This document shows positions 32,603 through 45,000 of a stretch of 64,000 bases of DNA, piece by piece. The notes below the pieces were generated by a model. It searched no databases and was not told the DNA's origin. It saw only the letters and a list, made by a program, of their open reading frames with translations. Each line of letters opens with the position of its first letter. The stretch's first letter is position 1. This DNA is from Ampelomyces quisqualis (taxonomy: Eukaryota; Ascomycota; Dothideomycetes; Pleosporales; Phaeosphaeriaceae), in the NCBI GenBank assembly GCA_018398575.1, contig JAGTXZ010000006.1, positions 1,116,001 through 1,180,000 on the forward strand. The letters are read 5' to 3'. The translations under genes and the position numbers were made by a program.

Positions 32603-33877
32603 GTGATGGACGACAATACAGACAAGGAAGAGCAGATAATGAAGCAAGCTCCGAAGTATAATCAGGGGACAGGAGAGGTGGGAGCGCGCATCGAACACGT
32701 ACAAGGGGGGTGCATGTACGTACGGATGCAGAAGCGGGACAGCGAGTCTTCCACCCAAATAAATGGACCATTTTTCATACAAATTCCGTCCGTGCACAAG
32801 GCCAAATTTGGCATCCCTACATGCCCCCTTGTAGCTCGCGCACGCGGCAGTCTGAGCCTCGGAGGTCTGGAACCCCGGAACATGAAACGCGATGGAGCAT
32901 GCTGCATGCTGCATGCATCTGGTCTCTGCGCGGGCCTCATTCCTCGACAACGCTTTTTGCAAAGTATCTCTCGGAGAACACGCAAGCGATGGATGATGAT
33001 GGGTGGGGTAGGCGGGCTGTGGTGTGCCGTAGCAAACACCAAGATCTTGCACGGCTGTCATCTCATTTGAGCCAGATGTGTAACAACGCTCTCAACGGCC
33101 TCTCCGGACTCGATTCCTGACGTTGGAGTCCAAGTTTCCTCCAGTGAGGCCTTATTATTCATGATAGACACCAAACGAGCCCAACGAGCCCGTCATGGAG
33201 AGTGCGTTGACGATAAGTACAGAGCTTCTCTTCGTTCGAGCCTCTTCGAGCATATACCGGCAGACAAGCGTCCCGCAGAACTTCATCTACCAACGAATCC
33301 TTCATCCGCATATGGGGTCTTGAAATATCATAAAACAACTGGATCTGACCTGGTTCGTCGGCAACCCTTGGAACAAGCCATCTGGATCCCTTACCTGGGC
33401 TTGGACCGCGGCAAGTGCCATGGTCCTATACGATCGCATCAAAGGATTCGAGAAACGACACAGCGAGACTGGTCAATTCGATTCAACAACTGCACAAGAT
33501 TTTGGAAACGCATGCCTGAAAGTGTCTGCATTCAGGTCCGTCCAGCCATTACACAGAGTGCAGACGTTGCTGAAGCTGTGCGCCATCTCGATATCGCAAC
33601 GTCCGAGGCAGATGTTGGTACAAGACTGTCTGGCCGTGTCCGTCCAGGATAAAGGAAATGCACAGCTCGGGATACCCTCACTGCTTCCGCTACCTACTGG
33701 GAAACACTCGCACAACCTAGCACACCCCCTTGCACATGCGCACTGTGGAAATAAGTGTCCGAGCCGGCGAGATGGAAAGCGTAATTTGCGCGCGGAGCAT
33801 GAAACATGATGCTTGACCAAAGACTTTGTTTCCGTGTTTGATCGGGTTGTAAACTAGCCACGACGTTGTCCAAATAA
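32603..33877. other. Intergenic between UPF0303 gene and rai1
   Basis: About 1.3 kb with no recognised gene. Plus-strand frames of 163 and 129 codons at 33.2-33.8 kb have no motif and are overlapped by antisense frames of similar length. An AGCATGCTGCATGCTGCATGCAT stretch near 32897-32920 is a short local repeat. Confidence 0.4.
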
Positions 33878-35400
33878 TCACACGCTCGCCTCCACTTGAC
33901 CGTCCTTCGCAGATGGTCCATGTCTCCTCCCACCATCCCCACTGTTATCTTTTCCCTTCATTCTCCACTGTAAGAAGTCCTCGCTTAAAATGTCTCCAGT
34001 TCCTTCCTTGACCTTCCTAACCTCTATTACCCCACTCTTCTTTTTCAATACAATACTCCACACCCCCTCCTCCTTCACAATCTCCTTCAACCATCCCAGA
34101 AACTCGGTCGCGAAATTAATACACACATTGCCATCCCAACAGCCCGTGCCCCTACGCACCATGCCTGGCAACTCATGCGTGTTGAACGTTTGTAACGCGC
34201 GCAGTATGCCAGCTTTGCTTCTGAATCCAACAATGATTTTCGGCACGCCGAGAAGAAACGACTGAGCCCAGAACTTGAGTAGCTTGCGCTCAAACTTCAA
34301 GATGTCGCGGTGTTGTTGACGTGCGGGGGGAGGTAGTTCTTCGGCGGTTTTGAGCTCGGCCCATTGAATCGGCGCATCTGGGTCGGAGGATTTGGGCGCA
34401 AGGAGGCCGTCGACTTCGCCGCCCAGAATTAAGGAATGTGGGCCGAAGGAGGTGTTGACGATGGAGCAGTGTTGTGCGTGATTCGACACCACGCTTCTTT
34501 GGTGCTGTTCGATTTCGGCCGGAGGAGTGGTTGAAGGAGGTGTAGGTATGAGTGCTAGTGTTTCGAATTTGTAGCCCCAGTAGGTCATCATCTCGCGGGA
34601 TTGTTGGTCGGGGTGGTGGTGTCGGGGTGGGGGCTGGCTTGCTTCTGCGGCGCGTTCTGCGGCCCTGGAGGGGAAGTCTTCTTCGATGTATATCGTGCCA
34701 TCGTGGAAGGTTGCGAACATGCCGAATTCGGCGAAGTTGTCGAAAGGGGCCGTCATGATCTAAAACTATCAGTATGTCGTTTTAGGAGTGCAAGCCTCCG
34801 CAAGGTAAGAAGACCAGACCTACTCAGCTTGACAAGACTTCAACGTACCTTCGTCATCATGCCTCTCCATGTCACAAAGTCTGCCTTGACTCGCGCATTC
34901 TCCCCGCTCTTTTTCTCCTTATCTACCAGCGCCTTCAGCATAGCATCTAGGTGCGCATCCACTTTGTCCTCATAATGTCTGAAAGTCTCAAAACCTTCCT
35001 TCAAATCTACGCCCATTGGAGGCGGAACATAATAATTTATTCCTGAGTCATCCTCGACGTATTTGTGATCTTCGTCAAAGGAGAAATGGGCCACTTCTCG
35101 AGGGCGCTTGATGCTCGCGGACGGACCCTTGAAACGATGCAGAGGCTGAATGGAGAAGCGGCGTACATCAGCCTGAAGCTGTGGCTGTATTTCCGATTGC
35201 GATGGCTTTTCAGTGGATTCAGTGGATGGGGACTGCGAGGTAGCAGACGGTACAGGAGCGTTTGCAGTCATCCTGGAAGTCGTAGGCTGTGGCGCTCGAG
35301 TTTGCGGTCGTTTGCGGGGAGGTCCATCGTCTCTTTCTGAAGGTGGGCACTGCGACCTCACAGATGCGGCGGCACGAGAAGACGGTATTTGATCGGCCAT
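33878..35400 (-). CDS. Rai1/DXO-family decapping nuclease
   Basis: Partner of the 5'-3' exonuclease Rat1; members remove incomplete or non-canonical RNA caps, acting in nuclear RNA quality control. Exons 35400-34849 and 34759-33878 on the minus strand (intron 89 nt, phase 0) give 477 residues. Family blocks in order: FVTWRGMMTKIMTAPF at the splice junction, FGMFATFHDGTIYIEED, YWGYKFE (Glu250), GGEVDGLL (Glu299, Asp301), WAELKTAEE (Glu319, Lys321), and KFWAQSFLLGVPKIIVGFR. These acidic residues and Lys form the expected metal-binding active site. The N-terminal ~85 residues are a disordered extension rich in Ser, Pro and Arg. The gene is divergent from a small gene 365 bp away. Confidence 0.94.
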
Positions 35401-35765
35401 ATCTGCCGGTGGGTTTGCTGAGGGGGGTGTTCGGGGGTCTAGTGAGCTTGCTTTTGGGGCAATTGCCGCAAGCTGGCGCGCGGAGCTTAGGGAATCAATT
35501 GACGAGACAAAGAGATGGAAGATTCAGAGTAGTTCTTTTGCGAGGTACTCGTCATCGAAGAGGCGTGACAAGGCGTGTAGTTTCATGCCACCAGACCGTA
35601 CCTATTCCACACGGTCCAAGCTCCTCAACCCCACCCCGCAGACCCCCAAGTCCATCTACAGCTGACCAAAAGACCCAAACACGCAACCATCCCAACCTCA
35701 CATCATCACACCAATCCCCGAATAATCCCAGCCCTACGCATCCACCCTCGAACCTTTTCCTACCA

Positions 35766-36269
35766 ATGGACCCCCCAATTCGCGCCTCCCGCCCCCCACC
35801 CTCTCGCCGCGCACTATTCCAACCCTCCACATCAACACGCCGCAACCACCCATCAACATCCGTCGTGCGCCCCGACACAGCAAACACCACATTCCCGCCC
35901 CCAGCGTCCGACCAACTCGTCGACCGCGACGAGAAAGGGCAATTCAAAGTCAATGCGCCGAGTACCATGTACAAGCACCTTGCGATGGGAGCGCATCACG
36001 AGGCAGAGGAAGAGATTGGTAAGTGAATCACGTGCTGTGTGGAGATGCACAGAGGGTATGGGGGGGGGCGTGGTGAGCTAATATTATGTGATGCGGTTGT
36101 AGAGCAGGAAAATCAGATTGTTGATCTGTATGGGAAGCAGAATGCACATTGGGATTCGGCGGCTGTGGAGGAGGAGATCAAGGGTGCGGTGAAGAGTAGC
36201 TTGCGGAGAAAGGTTGCGAGTTTGCAGGAGGATAGGTGGATGTTTGAAGGGGGTGCTGAGAAGAGATGA
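35766..36269 (+). CDS. Small conserved-looking protein of unknown function
   Basis: Two exons, 35766-36018 and 36103-36269, joined across an 84-nt intron (phase 1), encode 139 residues. The first half is Arg/Pro/Ser-rich and probably disordered; the second is helical and charged (DLYGKQNAHWDSAAVEEEIK followed by SLRRKVASLQEDRWMFEG), suggesting a coiled-coil or protein-interaction segment. The splice sites are consensus (GTAAGT) and the frame is well kept, which supports a real gene. I do not recognise the family. It sits divergently to rai1, with a 365-bp shared upstream region. The intron holds a run of about ten G residues. Confidence 0.65.
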
Positions 36270-37209
36270 GGGAGTGTAGAGTTTTGGATGGGAGGATGTT
36301 TGTATTTCAATTTGGGCATAGCGGGGAGCTTTCGGTATTGGTCCAGGTGTGCTCGGGTCGTTTGGTCGCAGCATGTTTGTGTAGTGTGCATTTGCATAGC
36401 TTGGAACTAGAGGGATTAGACTTGTGTACAAGGTTACTCGGTTGCACATTTGCCTATGTCAGGCCCAGCAATTATCCGTCTTCAGCTACACACAAGCCCG
36501 AGTATAGTTACAGTGTGTATGTAAACTTTGCATTTACTAACAAGACCATGTGGCCTTCGTGCAATAGCATACATAACCTACACGAAAGCATCAAATAAGG
36601 ACTTGGAGACAGACAGGCTGTGTCGTCTTGATACTGCTTTGCTATCCGATGGGTGGGCTTAGTGGCATAGTTGCCGAATTGTGCTTGTCCTTGTTGAATT
36701 AGATTCTACCAGGTTATATGCGTTTTCACACAGAACATCGTACACAAATATTGAAAGCCTATTGACCTTGCATTTGCACTTTTTAGTACACTAAGCACCC
36801 TTCACCTATGTGCTGCTACAGTCTCTAGGAGAGCCTAATAAAACTCGTTGCTAAGGGACTCGCCTTTTGGTGCCAATTTGCGAGAATTGTAGCAAGGAGC
36901 ATAGACTCAAGCCGTTTCTGGCACATGATAGGAATCTGCTCTGGTTTCCCCAGCTGCCTAGGCTCTCTAGACCCTACCAAGGTCAGACCTAGTAGATAAT
37001 CTATACATGACTGTAGTTCTGTATTCGCAGCTGCTAGCGGACTGTGTTGCTGTTCAGCGTTTACACAGAGCTCTGTCTCGGCGCTAAAGTTTAGCCCGCT
37101 TGAAGCTAAATCGTGACCTTAACCAACATCAGCACCACCAATACATACCCTTTCTTACAAGCTACAAGACCTCACTCTCTTTCCAATTCCTCGTCTAGAC
37201 ATCAGCAAG
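36270..37209. other. Intergenic with a TA/CTAG-rich central part
   Basis: No gene is seen. From about 36600 to 37110 the base composition is visibly richer in A+T and in CTAG-like words (CTCTAGG, CTCTAGAC, CCTAGTAGATAATC) than the flanks, which suggests an old, mutated insertion. No terminal repeats or protein remnant were found. Confidence 0.35.
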
Positions 37210-37648
37210 ATGTCTAAAAACACTACCACCGTCTTTGGCTGCGCCGTCCGCCTCCCCGACCTCCCTCCCACCACGGAGTCCATGGCCGTTCGGCACGCTC
37301 TGGCCGCGCTTCGCGTTGGCCGCTGGCTAGAGAAGACGGCGGTAAATGTCAAGGAGCACGTGATGAGTACGGCAGACTGGACCCTGGGCGTCCTCGACCA
37401 GCCCGAGGGCAGCTTCGAGTACGAAGCTCATGACGCGGCGGCCTTCAAGGCCATCCTGGAAACCCAGAGGGCGATGGTAGTCGCAGCCGACCTGCGGGAG
37501 GGTGCCCGCGTATGCCTGCTGGAGAGCAAGCGCGTGGTTGGTGCGATCATCGAGAAGAGTAAGTCATACCCTGGAGGATACAGCGTAGATTCAGCCAGCT
37601 GACAGTTCTGTTGTAGACGCCGCCGCCGTCACGTACCGCGTGGGCTGA
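37210..37648 (+). CDS. Small protein of unknown function
   Basis: Two exons, 37210-37558 and 37617-37648, with a GTAAGT donor and a 58-nt intron, give 126 residues. The protein is mixed alpha/beta in character (VRHALAALRVGRWLEKTAVN; ADWTLGVLDQPEGSFEYEAHDAAAF; GARVCLLESKRVVGAIIEKN) and ends soon after the splice (AAAVTYRVG). The good Kozak-like context (AAGATGTC), codon pattern and consensus intron make a real gene likely, but I recognise no family. No membrane segment or signal peptide is visible, so it is probably cytosolic or nuclear. Confidence 0.6.
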
Positions 37649-39750
37649 GCCCACTTCTTCTGCACTGCCGCCCGGCCACTCCCTCCTCCCTGAGTATCCT
37701 CGAGATACCAGGGCACGACTACCGCTCTGCAGCCGCCACTCCGTAGCTAACGAGCTACACCAAGAGCCCCACAATCGTCCTCGCGCTCGCGCTCGTACAC
37801 CACCAGCACCCCGCGAAGAAGACGAGACGAAGGGCACCATTGCGGGCAGAGAGAGAAGGATGAGACGAAGTAGAGACAGATAGACAAAGAAATGAAAGAA
37901 GATACCATACCCCGATGTGACTCAGGTGTTGTTCCTGGCCGTGATGCAAGTGATGTTGTAGTTTAGTGGAATCGGACCGACTTGGCAGCCCCTTTTGAGT
38001 TACATAAGGCGTCCAGGAGGGCATATCAGAGGCACGGAATAGCTAGCAATCTGGTTGCCCGTGTGTACTCACCGTGTTTGCGCAGATGGAGAAGCTCATG
38101 GTGGAGGCGCAGAAGTCTTCAGGCATTGGTATTGGAAGTCCATCGCTGGATTTGACAATCGGACATAGACATGCAGCCTCGCAGGATTGGCAGTCTGGAA
38201 ATGAGGACTGGCTAGATGGCAATAAGATGGTCTTGCAATACCGGGGCAGTCTATACGCATTACGGAGTAGAGGATGCTTCAAAGCCTCCAGGCATAGGTG
38301 TCGGATGTCGCTCGTCCTCGCTCTGGCAGCTGTGCATCACCAGGCGGGTGTCGGAAATACCCACGCTGCTGTCTACCTGTGCTGTCAAATCTGTCAAACC
38401 AAATTCTGGATGTGGCAGTTCCGCGGCTCCTTCCTGATGGACAGCTGCGGGGCGCTCAATGTCGCGACTCACCTTTCGCGCCAGCACAGTGCGGAATCGA
38501 GAAGGGGCTCCAGTGCCGTGCAATGCTGCCTATACATGACACAGTACAAGCGTGATTTGAGGTCTTCGAGTTAGCCAGCTGCTTTCGTCATGTCGTCGCT
38601 CCTTCCGCAGCCGCCACAGAGCCTGCAGCACTGCGGGCCCTCTAAGCTCGACAACCGCAACATGTTGGAGTTGGAGTTGGACGGTTTGGATATGGCAGAA
38701 TCAGCTCTTCTGACGGCCCAGAAACTGCTGCATGCCGCAGGACGTGCCTGCCAAATTTGTGCCCTGCGTGAAGACTATACGCTCTTCCCACGCAAGTTTG
38801 GCACTCGGCAGAAGCTGAGCCCATTGCAGAAGCTGAGCCCATTGCAGAAGCTGAGCCCATTGCAGAAGCTGAGCCCATTGCAGAAGCTGAGCCCATTGCA
38901 GAAGCTGATACGGCGCATCTCCCAGCGAGCTCTTGTCTGATGTCGAGTCTCGCCTCTGCGGCAACGGCAGACTCGACCGCTGTGCCTCGACATGTCCACA
39001 CGCCCGCACTTTCAGCGTGCCTCCTGCAGCGAGCTGGGCTTCTGACATGCACAGCTCAGATCCTCAGGGGTTTCCGAGCAAGCACTTGGAAGCCATGTCA
39101 CCGTCTTTGCAGCAGCCTTCGCATGCGCCTCCCGAGCTTCACGAGTCCTCTCTGGACCGTCACGCCCGCTTCAGCACGCAGCCACGCCGCCTTCACGAGC
39201 TCCCCCGTGCCAGTCTTGCCCCCCAGCCTGCTCTCACATCTCCGACACCTCGCTGCCACAAGTCCGATCCCGATCGATGGCCCCTGCTGCTCCTTCCCAG
39301 CCGGCAGTCTCCGAATGGCGGTAGCTGCAGGCCGCCGCGCTAAAGGGACCCGAATGGAAGGAACCTGAGTATCGTGATGGCTGACTAGTGAGGCCTGCTA
39401 GAACACCAGAAGCAGGGCCTACTTACAGCTGAGCTGCATGCTCAACGCCATCATCATAGTACAGATCTGAACAGATGAGGTTGTGCAGCTCGACGAGGGC
39501 TTTCTTGTGATACCGCACTCGGGGGGCTTGCTGCCGTCCCAACGCCACAATCGAGGGCCGGGGTATGGGTCCCATCTCCGCCTACATCGTCACCACAACC
39601 TCAACACAACTCCTCCGCTTTGCTGTCTGCGGTAATCTCGGCGGAGAGTGAGTAGTGAGAGAACAGAATCTCCTGGTTCTGCCGTTCTGCAGCCTGGAAT
39701 GGGATAGCGTCGTTACGTGAGGAGGTGGACGGAGCGTCGCCTTCCCAAGT
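37649..39750. other. Intergenic with an 18-bp tandem repeat
   Basis: 2.1 kb without a convincing gene, apart from the repeat listed separately. A plus-strand frame of 116 codons at 38590-38940 spans the repeat and would encode (QKLSPL)n; its coding status is doubtful because the other frames through the repeat are equally open. Confidence 0.35.
38808..38908. repeat. 18-bp tandem repeat, 5.6 copies
   Basis: Five perfect copies of GCAGAAGCTGAGCCCATT plus an 11-nt partial. Copies are identical, which implies recent expansion. The unit is a multiple of three, so any frame stays open through it. Confidence 0.95.
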
Positions 39751-39757
39751 ATAAAAG
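39751..39757 (+). promoter_or_regulatory. TATA box for the Mei2-like gene
   Basis: TATAAAA about 200 bp upstream of the Mei2-like start codon, followed at about 39770-39812 by a pyrimidine-rich tract typical of strongly expressed fungal genes. Confidence 0.55.
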
Positions 39758-39954
39758 ACTTGCCCCCCCTCGTCCCTTCCACCTCTTTCTTCTTTTCCCC
39801 TCCACCCCACGATACTTTGATCAGTGCATCTCTTGTCCTGACCTGAGCTTTGACCACTCTTCTTTGACCACCACCGACATCCTTGGTCACTCATACCTCA
39901 CACCTTCCAAACATCCATCGCTATTGTACATCAGTACAACATCAGTCGTTCATC

Positions 39955-42052
39955 ATGTCTCAGCATTCTCCTCAGTCGTCTGCTGGTCGTGGTCCTGCCT
40001 CGAGCCCTTTCGCTGGCACCGACCCCACCCTCTACTCGCCTGAGCTGGCCCGTGACACCAAGCACCGACGCGACAACGCCAGCATCGCCACCGTCGTCGG
40101 CCGCGGCAAGGCTGTCGACACCGGCGTCGTCTTCGAGAAGGCTAAGATCCTTCCTCAGCCTGAGCCTTACGTCCAAGGCGCCTTCGTCAACGAGATGTCC
40201 GAGAACGCCCCCGACTTCATCTCACGCTTCCAGTTGGTCACTCAGCTTCCGGATGGAACCAGCGCTGGCATGGATCAAGAGCATGAGCTCTTCAGCGTCC
40301 AGCACCAGATGAAGTTGGTAAGTCTTCATGTCCTTCTCTTCTCTTCTTTGCCTTGACCCTGCTGACCAACAATCAGTATGCATGCTTCTCCACCTGCGTT
40401 CCGGTCTACACTCGCGGCGTGTACCTTCGTTACGATGACCTCCGTGAGGCTGCTGAAGGCAAGGACATCCTCACCCAGCATGACTTCGCCGTCGACTACG
40501 TCTCCGGCTACCAGTACGCTCTCGCCAAGGCCCAGGACACCGCCCAGCTCAACGAGTTCGAAGGCCAGATCCAGCTCTCAGTCATGATCGATGCCAACCC
40601 TGATCATGCCATCTGGGAGTTCAGCAACATGGACTACACCGTCGTCCGCATCGCCGTCGAGAACATCTGCCGTGCATTCGGTCCGTATCGCAACTTGGTC
40701 CACGTCGAGACCATCAACGACAAGATGCTCTTGGTCTTTCGCATTGAGTTCCACAGCGTCGATGCTGCCAATCGCGCTGTCCACAGCTTGTCCAACGATC
40801 CTGTCTGGGGCATCAACTCTGAGGTCAGTACCCATCATCGTCATGTTCCACTACCATGCTAACTCTATTGCAGAAGTCTTTCCAGTGGATCACTGTCAAC
40901 CCTTCTCCTTGGGCCGGCGAGCGCGCCATCAATTCTCCGCATCGCACCAAGCCTCGTGTCGACGATCAGGGTCGTTTCGTTGGATACCGTCCTGCCGTCA
41001 ATTCTCTTCCTGCTGAGAACTTCTATCGTCACCCGCAAGACCAGCACAACCGTGTCCGCCGTGACAACATCCTCGATGGCACCGATGTTCGCACCACCAT
41101 CATGCTTCGCAACATCCCCAACAAGGTGGATTGGGTATGTCTCATCTTCCTTCTCTTCCGCACCTTGCTAACCTTGCTGCAGTTGGCCCTCAAGGCTATT
41201 CTTGACGCGCAGTGCTTTGGTACCTACGACTTCGTGTACCTTCGCATTGACTTCAAGACTGGATGCAACGTCGGTTACGCGTTCATCAACTTCGCCAATG
41301 TCCACGGCATGATTGCCCTCATCGACAACATCGAGCGTCGCTGCTGGCTCGGCTACCGATCCAACAAGGCTGCTGAGATCTCCTACGCCACCATCCAGGG
41401 TCGTGAGGCTCTCATCCAGAAGTTCCGCAACTCGTCTGTCATGCAAGAGACTCCTTTCTGTCGTCCTCGTCTCTTCCTGACCTACACCGACTCCGAGGTC
41501 ATCGGCAAGCTTCGCTCCACCGGCACCGAGCAGGTCTTTCCTCGTCCCGACAACCTGTCCAAGCTTCAGCGTTCCATGGATAGCGCTCGCACCATCGGTC
41601 TGTTCCCTCCTCATGGCTACTCGTCTCTCGGTGAGCACCGCAACCGTGGCACTGGCTATGACCGCGGCTCTCCTCGCGACATCCTTCAGGCTGCGATGAA
41701 CTTCGCTCGTCAGCGCGCGGCTCCGCCTCCAGCTGCTTTCCAGGAGTTGACCCCTGACACCAAGCACGACGTCGAGCTCTGGTACACGCGCAACTATGGT
41801 CAAGGTCGCCTTGGATGCATCCCCTTCGACTTCATCCCCTTGACGCATCTCACCATGTACTTTGCGCAGCAGCAGCAGGCCAATCCTCAGGCCATGGCTT
41901 CCAACATCGGCGTCATCGGTGGTCCAGCTTACGGCTTCAACCAGGCTGGTGCCATTGGCTCTTCGCCTTCCGGTTCTCGCACTCGCGGCAGCCCGGCCTA
42001 CGCTCGCTCTGGTCGTGGCATGACCAACGACTACAACAACCCCTTCAACTAA
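39955..42052 (+). CDS. Mei2-like RNA-binding protein
   Basis: RNA-binding protein of the Mei2 type, named for the fission yeast master regulator of meiosis. Exons 39955-40317, 40377-40823, 40874-41134 and 41183-42052 give 646 residues; all introns are 48-59 nt and phase 0. A degenerate RRM lies at ~200-270 (VRIAVENICRAFGPYRNLVHV). The diagnostic C-terminal Mei2 RRM is at ~343-455: TTIMLRNIPNKVDW then GTYDFVYLRIDFKTGCNVG and YAFINFANV. A Gly/Ser/Arg-rich tail ends in NDYNNPFN. Codon usage is strongly C-biased, suggesting good expression. The promoter has a TATA box and a pyrimidine tract. Its biological role (sexual development or another RNA programme) is inferred from family only. A long gene-free region follows. 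Confidence 0.93.
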
Positions 42053-45000
42053 GAGCATCGCTCTTGTGGCTCGTCATCGTCTCGATTGCATCGACATGCA
42101 CAGCTGCGATTCCCATGGTTTCTTTGTTTGCTTATTTTCGATCTGTTCCTGCTCTCGATCTGTTCCCGGTATGCTTGTCTGACAGAGACTTCCGGTAAGA
42201 CTTCTCGCGGTATACTTTGTGGCGCACACTAGAGTGTTGCTGGCTTTAGGCTGCTGTCGGAAAGATCTGGGTTCGAGCTTCGGTGTTTTCAGATTGATGA
42301 TCTCGGATCAGGTGATGGAACCATGGATGGACTCCGGTCAAGATGTACTGCATCTTCCTTTCTCATATACAATGAAGAGCTTTGCTCAACAACCTTATCC
42401 ATATCCTGCTTCGTGATGTATTTGCTCGTGCTTGACACGTCATGAACAGCATGCTGGCTTGCCATTGTGACTTTCCCTGTCGTATGTCGTTGTCGAGGTT
42501 GTTACGCGCGACTTGACGGGAGCTTTATTGGGAATCTGACAACGTCGAGGCGGTTTTCTTGCTGCTTGATTCGATTCCGAGTTTCATCGAGCCAGCTCTT
42601 CAAGCAAGGAGAGAGTGAGTTGCCGGAGCTGCGATTCCTTGAGGTCGGAAACAGTATGCAGTCATGGCGTATCGAGGGCAGAAAACATTCCAAGAGCCGA
42701 TGTGAAATTGTTAGAGTAGCAGCGAGTACAAGCTTCGAATGGCTCCTGGTACTGATTCTTGAGCGTGAAGGGGGGTGGAACCCATGTCTTCGGGTTACAT
42801 GGAAGGCGCAGCGAGGGACGTGGCAAAAGTCATCTCCTGAGTGAGATGTCGGGCGAATGACAACGATCTTGCGGAGATTTGATTCCCAGGTTGGCGGATG
42901 AGCGCTGCAGGAAAATGTTGCTGGCAGCGATAAGGAGATGACTACGAGTCAGGAGGGCTAGGTGGCGATATGAAGGGGCCGACAGTGATGCATTCAGTGT
43001 GTAGGCTAATGAGCGATAAGTTTTGGTCGTTAATCGCGGACGTGGCAGAAGGCCTGGCTGTGCGACCTTGCGTAGACGGCGAGCCTGAAAGAAAGGCCTG
43101 TCGAGATAATGCCATACATTCCGCGGAGAATCAGAGGTAGTGCTAGATCTAGCTCTGAGACTTTTGGCGCTGGGAGGTGCATACTGATGAAGTTGAGCCG
43201 AAGGCGAGGACTGCCTGCACGTCATCCGAGCAGTGAGCAGGACGACTTGATGAGGCTAAGGCAGGCAATTATCGTCACCCGATTTACTTCTCTTGGAAAC
43301 GGGGACGACATACTACAGAGCTTCGTGCTCTTGACATTCGCGGTAGTAGTTGCTCGATTAGGTGTATTTCAGGTCATCGCGAGGTGACTTACATATCAAT
43401 AACGACATCCCAGTGAGGCCGCAGAAGTGGTGACGTGGATGGAAATGGGTTGACTGAGTAGCTCCGAAATGCATGGCGCAAAACAGTAGGTTTTGGTTCA
43501 GGAGTCGTGGTAGAGGCAGAGGGTTAGAAGACCTCACCACATAATGGAATGCTTTGCGGATGTGCCTGCGGCGGGCGAACGGTATAGAGTGTGTAACTCC
43601 ATGGGATCCATGCTGATGACAAGCTTCGTATCGTGTATCTGCGAATGCTTATAGCCACTTTTGAGAATGATCGCACCCATGGCTGTGGTGGTGCGAGCAA
43701 AAATCTCGGCCTGCGTTCCTTCCTTGTACATACTCACCTCCAAGCCCCCAAAGGAGAAGACACAATGCTGAAACAGACTGTGATTGAAGCTCGTTACTTC
43801 TCTCGACAGTCTTGTCGTCATGAGACCACAAGCATTCTAGGGTGTCCAGAATGCTGGAAGATGATGTGGAAGTAGGAAGGATGAAGGACGGAGGATGCGA
43901 CACGAATGTCTGCAAAGTGATGGGTTTACGGATCCCACAAACAGAATGACCAAGCTACTGCGAAGTTGGGTGCTCTGAGTGGAAGGAACTTTCGGTCGTT
44001 CGTGAAGCTAGTTCAGGGGCATGCAAAACGATGACCTATTCCGCAGCGGCGAGCAGTATATGCAAACGTAGACGAACGGATATAAATGTATGTCAGGCTC
44101 TAGGACATCTCCAGCCTGCTTTCATGGGCCAACTGGGGCACATGTCATGTGTTGACAAAAGGTCCCATGATGCATGAGCTGGGTGTAAAGGCAGAGACGG
44201 ATGAGCAGCACATCAAATAGAATGCATAGCTCTTGACTTTGAAACGACACCTCCTATCAAAGCTAGAGATATGCAGTCCAAATGGTTCGCTTGCTCAAAC
44301 TTTCTTCGGTCACATACACTGTCGTGTCCCTTGTCGTGGGCCTGAGGCATTCATGGGTGCACAAGTGCCGTCTATGGAGGCGCTTAACCAGTATGCAGCG
44401 TGATTCTGCGCCTCACAAGGCGTGCATGGCCTCATTTTGCCTGCAGCAAGAACATTCACGATGAGCCGATGCTTTTGCCACTACTTGCAGCCCTGCCAGA
44501 CCCTTTTTGGTCGGGTAAGGCGAGGAGACGCAGCGATGGTGGGGCGCACGGGCCGCTATACTTTGGTGGTTTCGTGATGTTCGCCGTGGTGTTGCAGTGC
44601 CTCCGACTTTGAGCATACGCGCAAGAACACCGCAGCACTTTTCAAGCGCCCAGTATCGACGACAAACTCCTTGATGGCTCTTTGAGTAGGCGTTCATTGT
44701 TGCTTGGCTCTTGCAAGCTGCACAAAGGCTTGCACGCCGCCCAATTTGCGCCTCTTTTCTCGCTGTCATCGGACCTTCGCGGACAGTGGAGACGAACCTC
44801 AGCTTGCAACGGCCCAAATACCCTCGTCTTGAGCTAGATAGAGCTCCTCAGCATCCTTGGTGCGACAGATGAGCAATGCAGGTGCCCTTGGAGGACCTCG
44901 GGTCATGCCAATGGCCAGCACCGAGCGCGGCAGCTTCTGCTTGCTCCAAGTGACGGCCAAGTTCTCCCCCTCTTTGACCGATTGCAGCACTTCCCAGCGG

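Noticed and set aside
32603..33061. Upstream in-frame extension of the UPF0303 gene (minus)
   Set aside because: The extra ~150 codons are Cys/His/Arg-rich and not protein-like, and the family normally begins at the chosen ATG.
33161..33809. 163- and 129-codon plus-strand frames
   Set aside because: No family resemblance; overlapped by a minus-strand frame of similar length.
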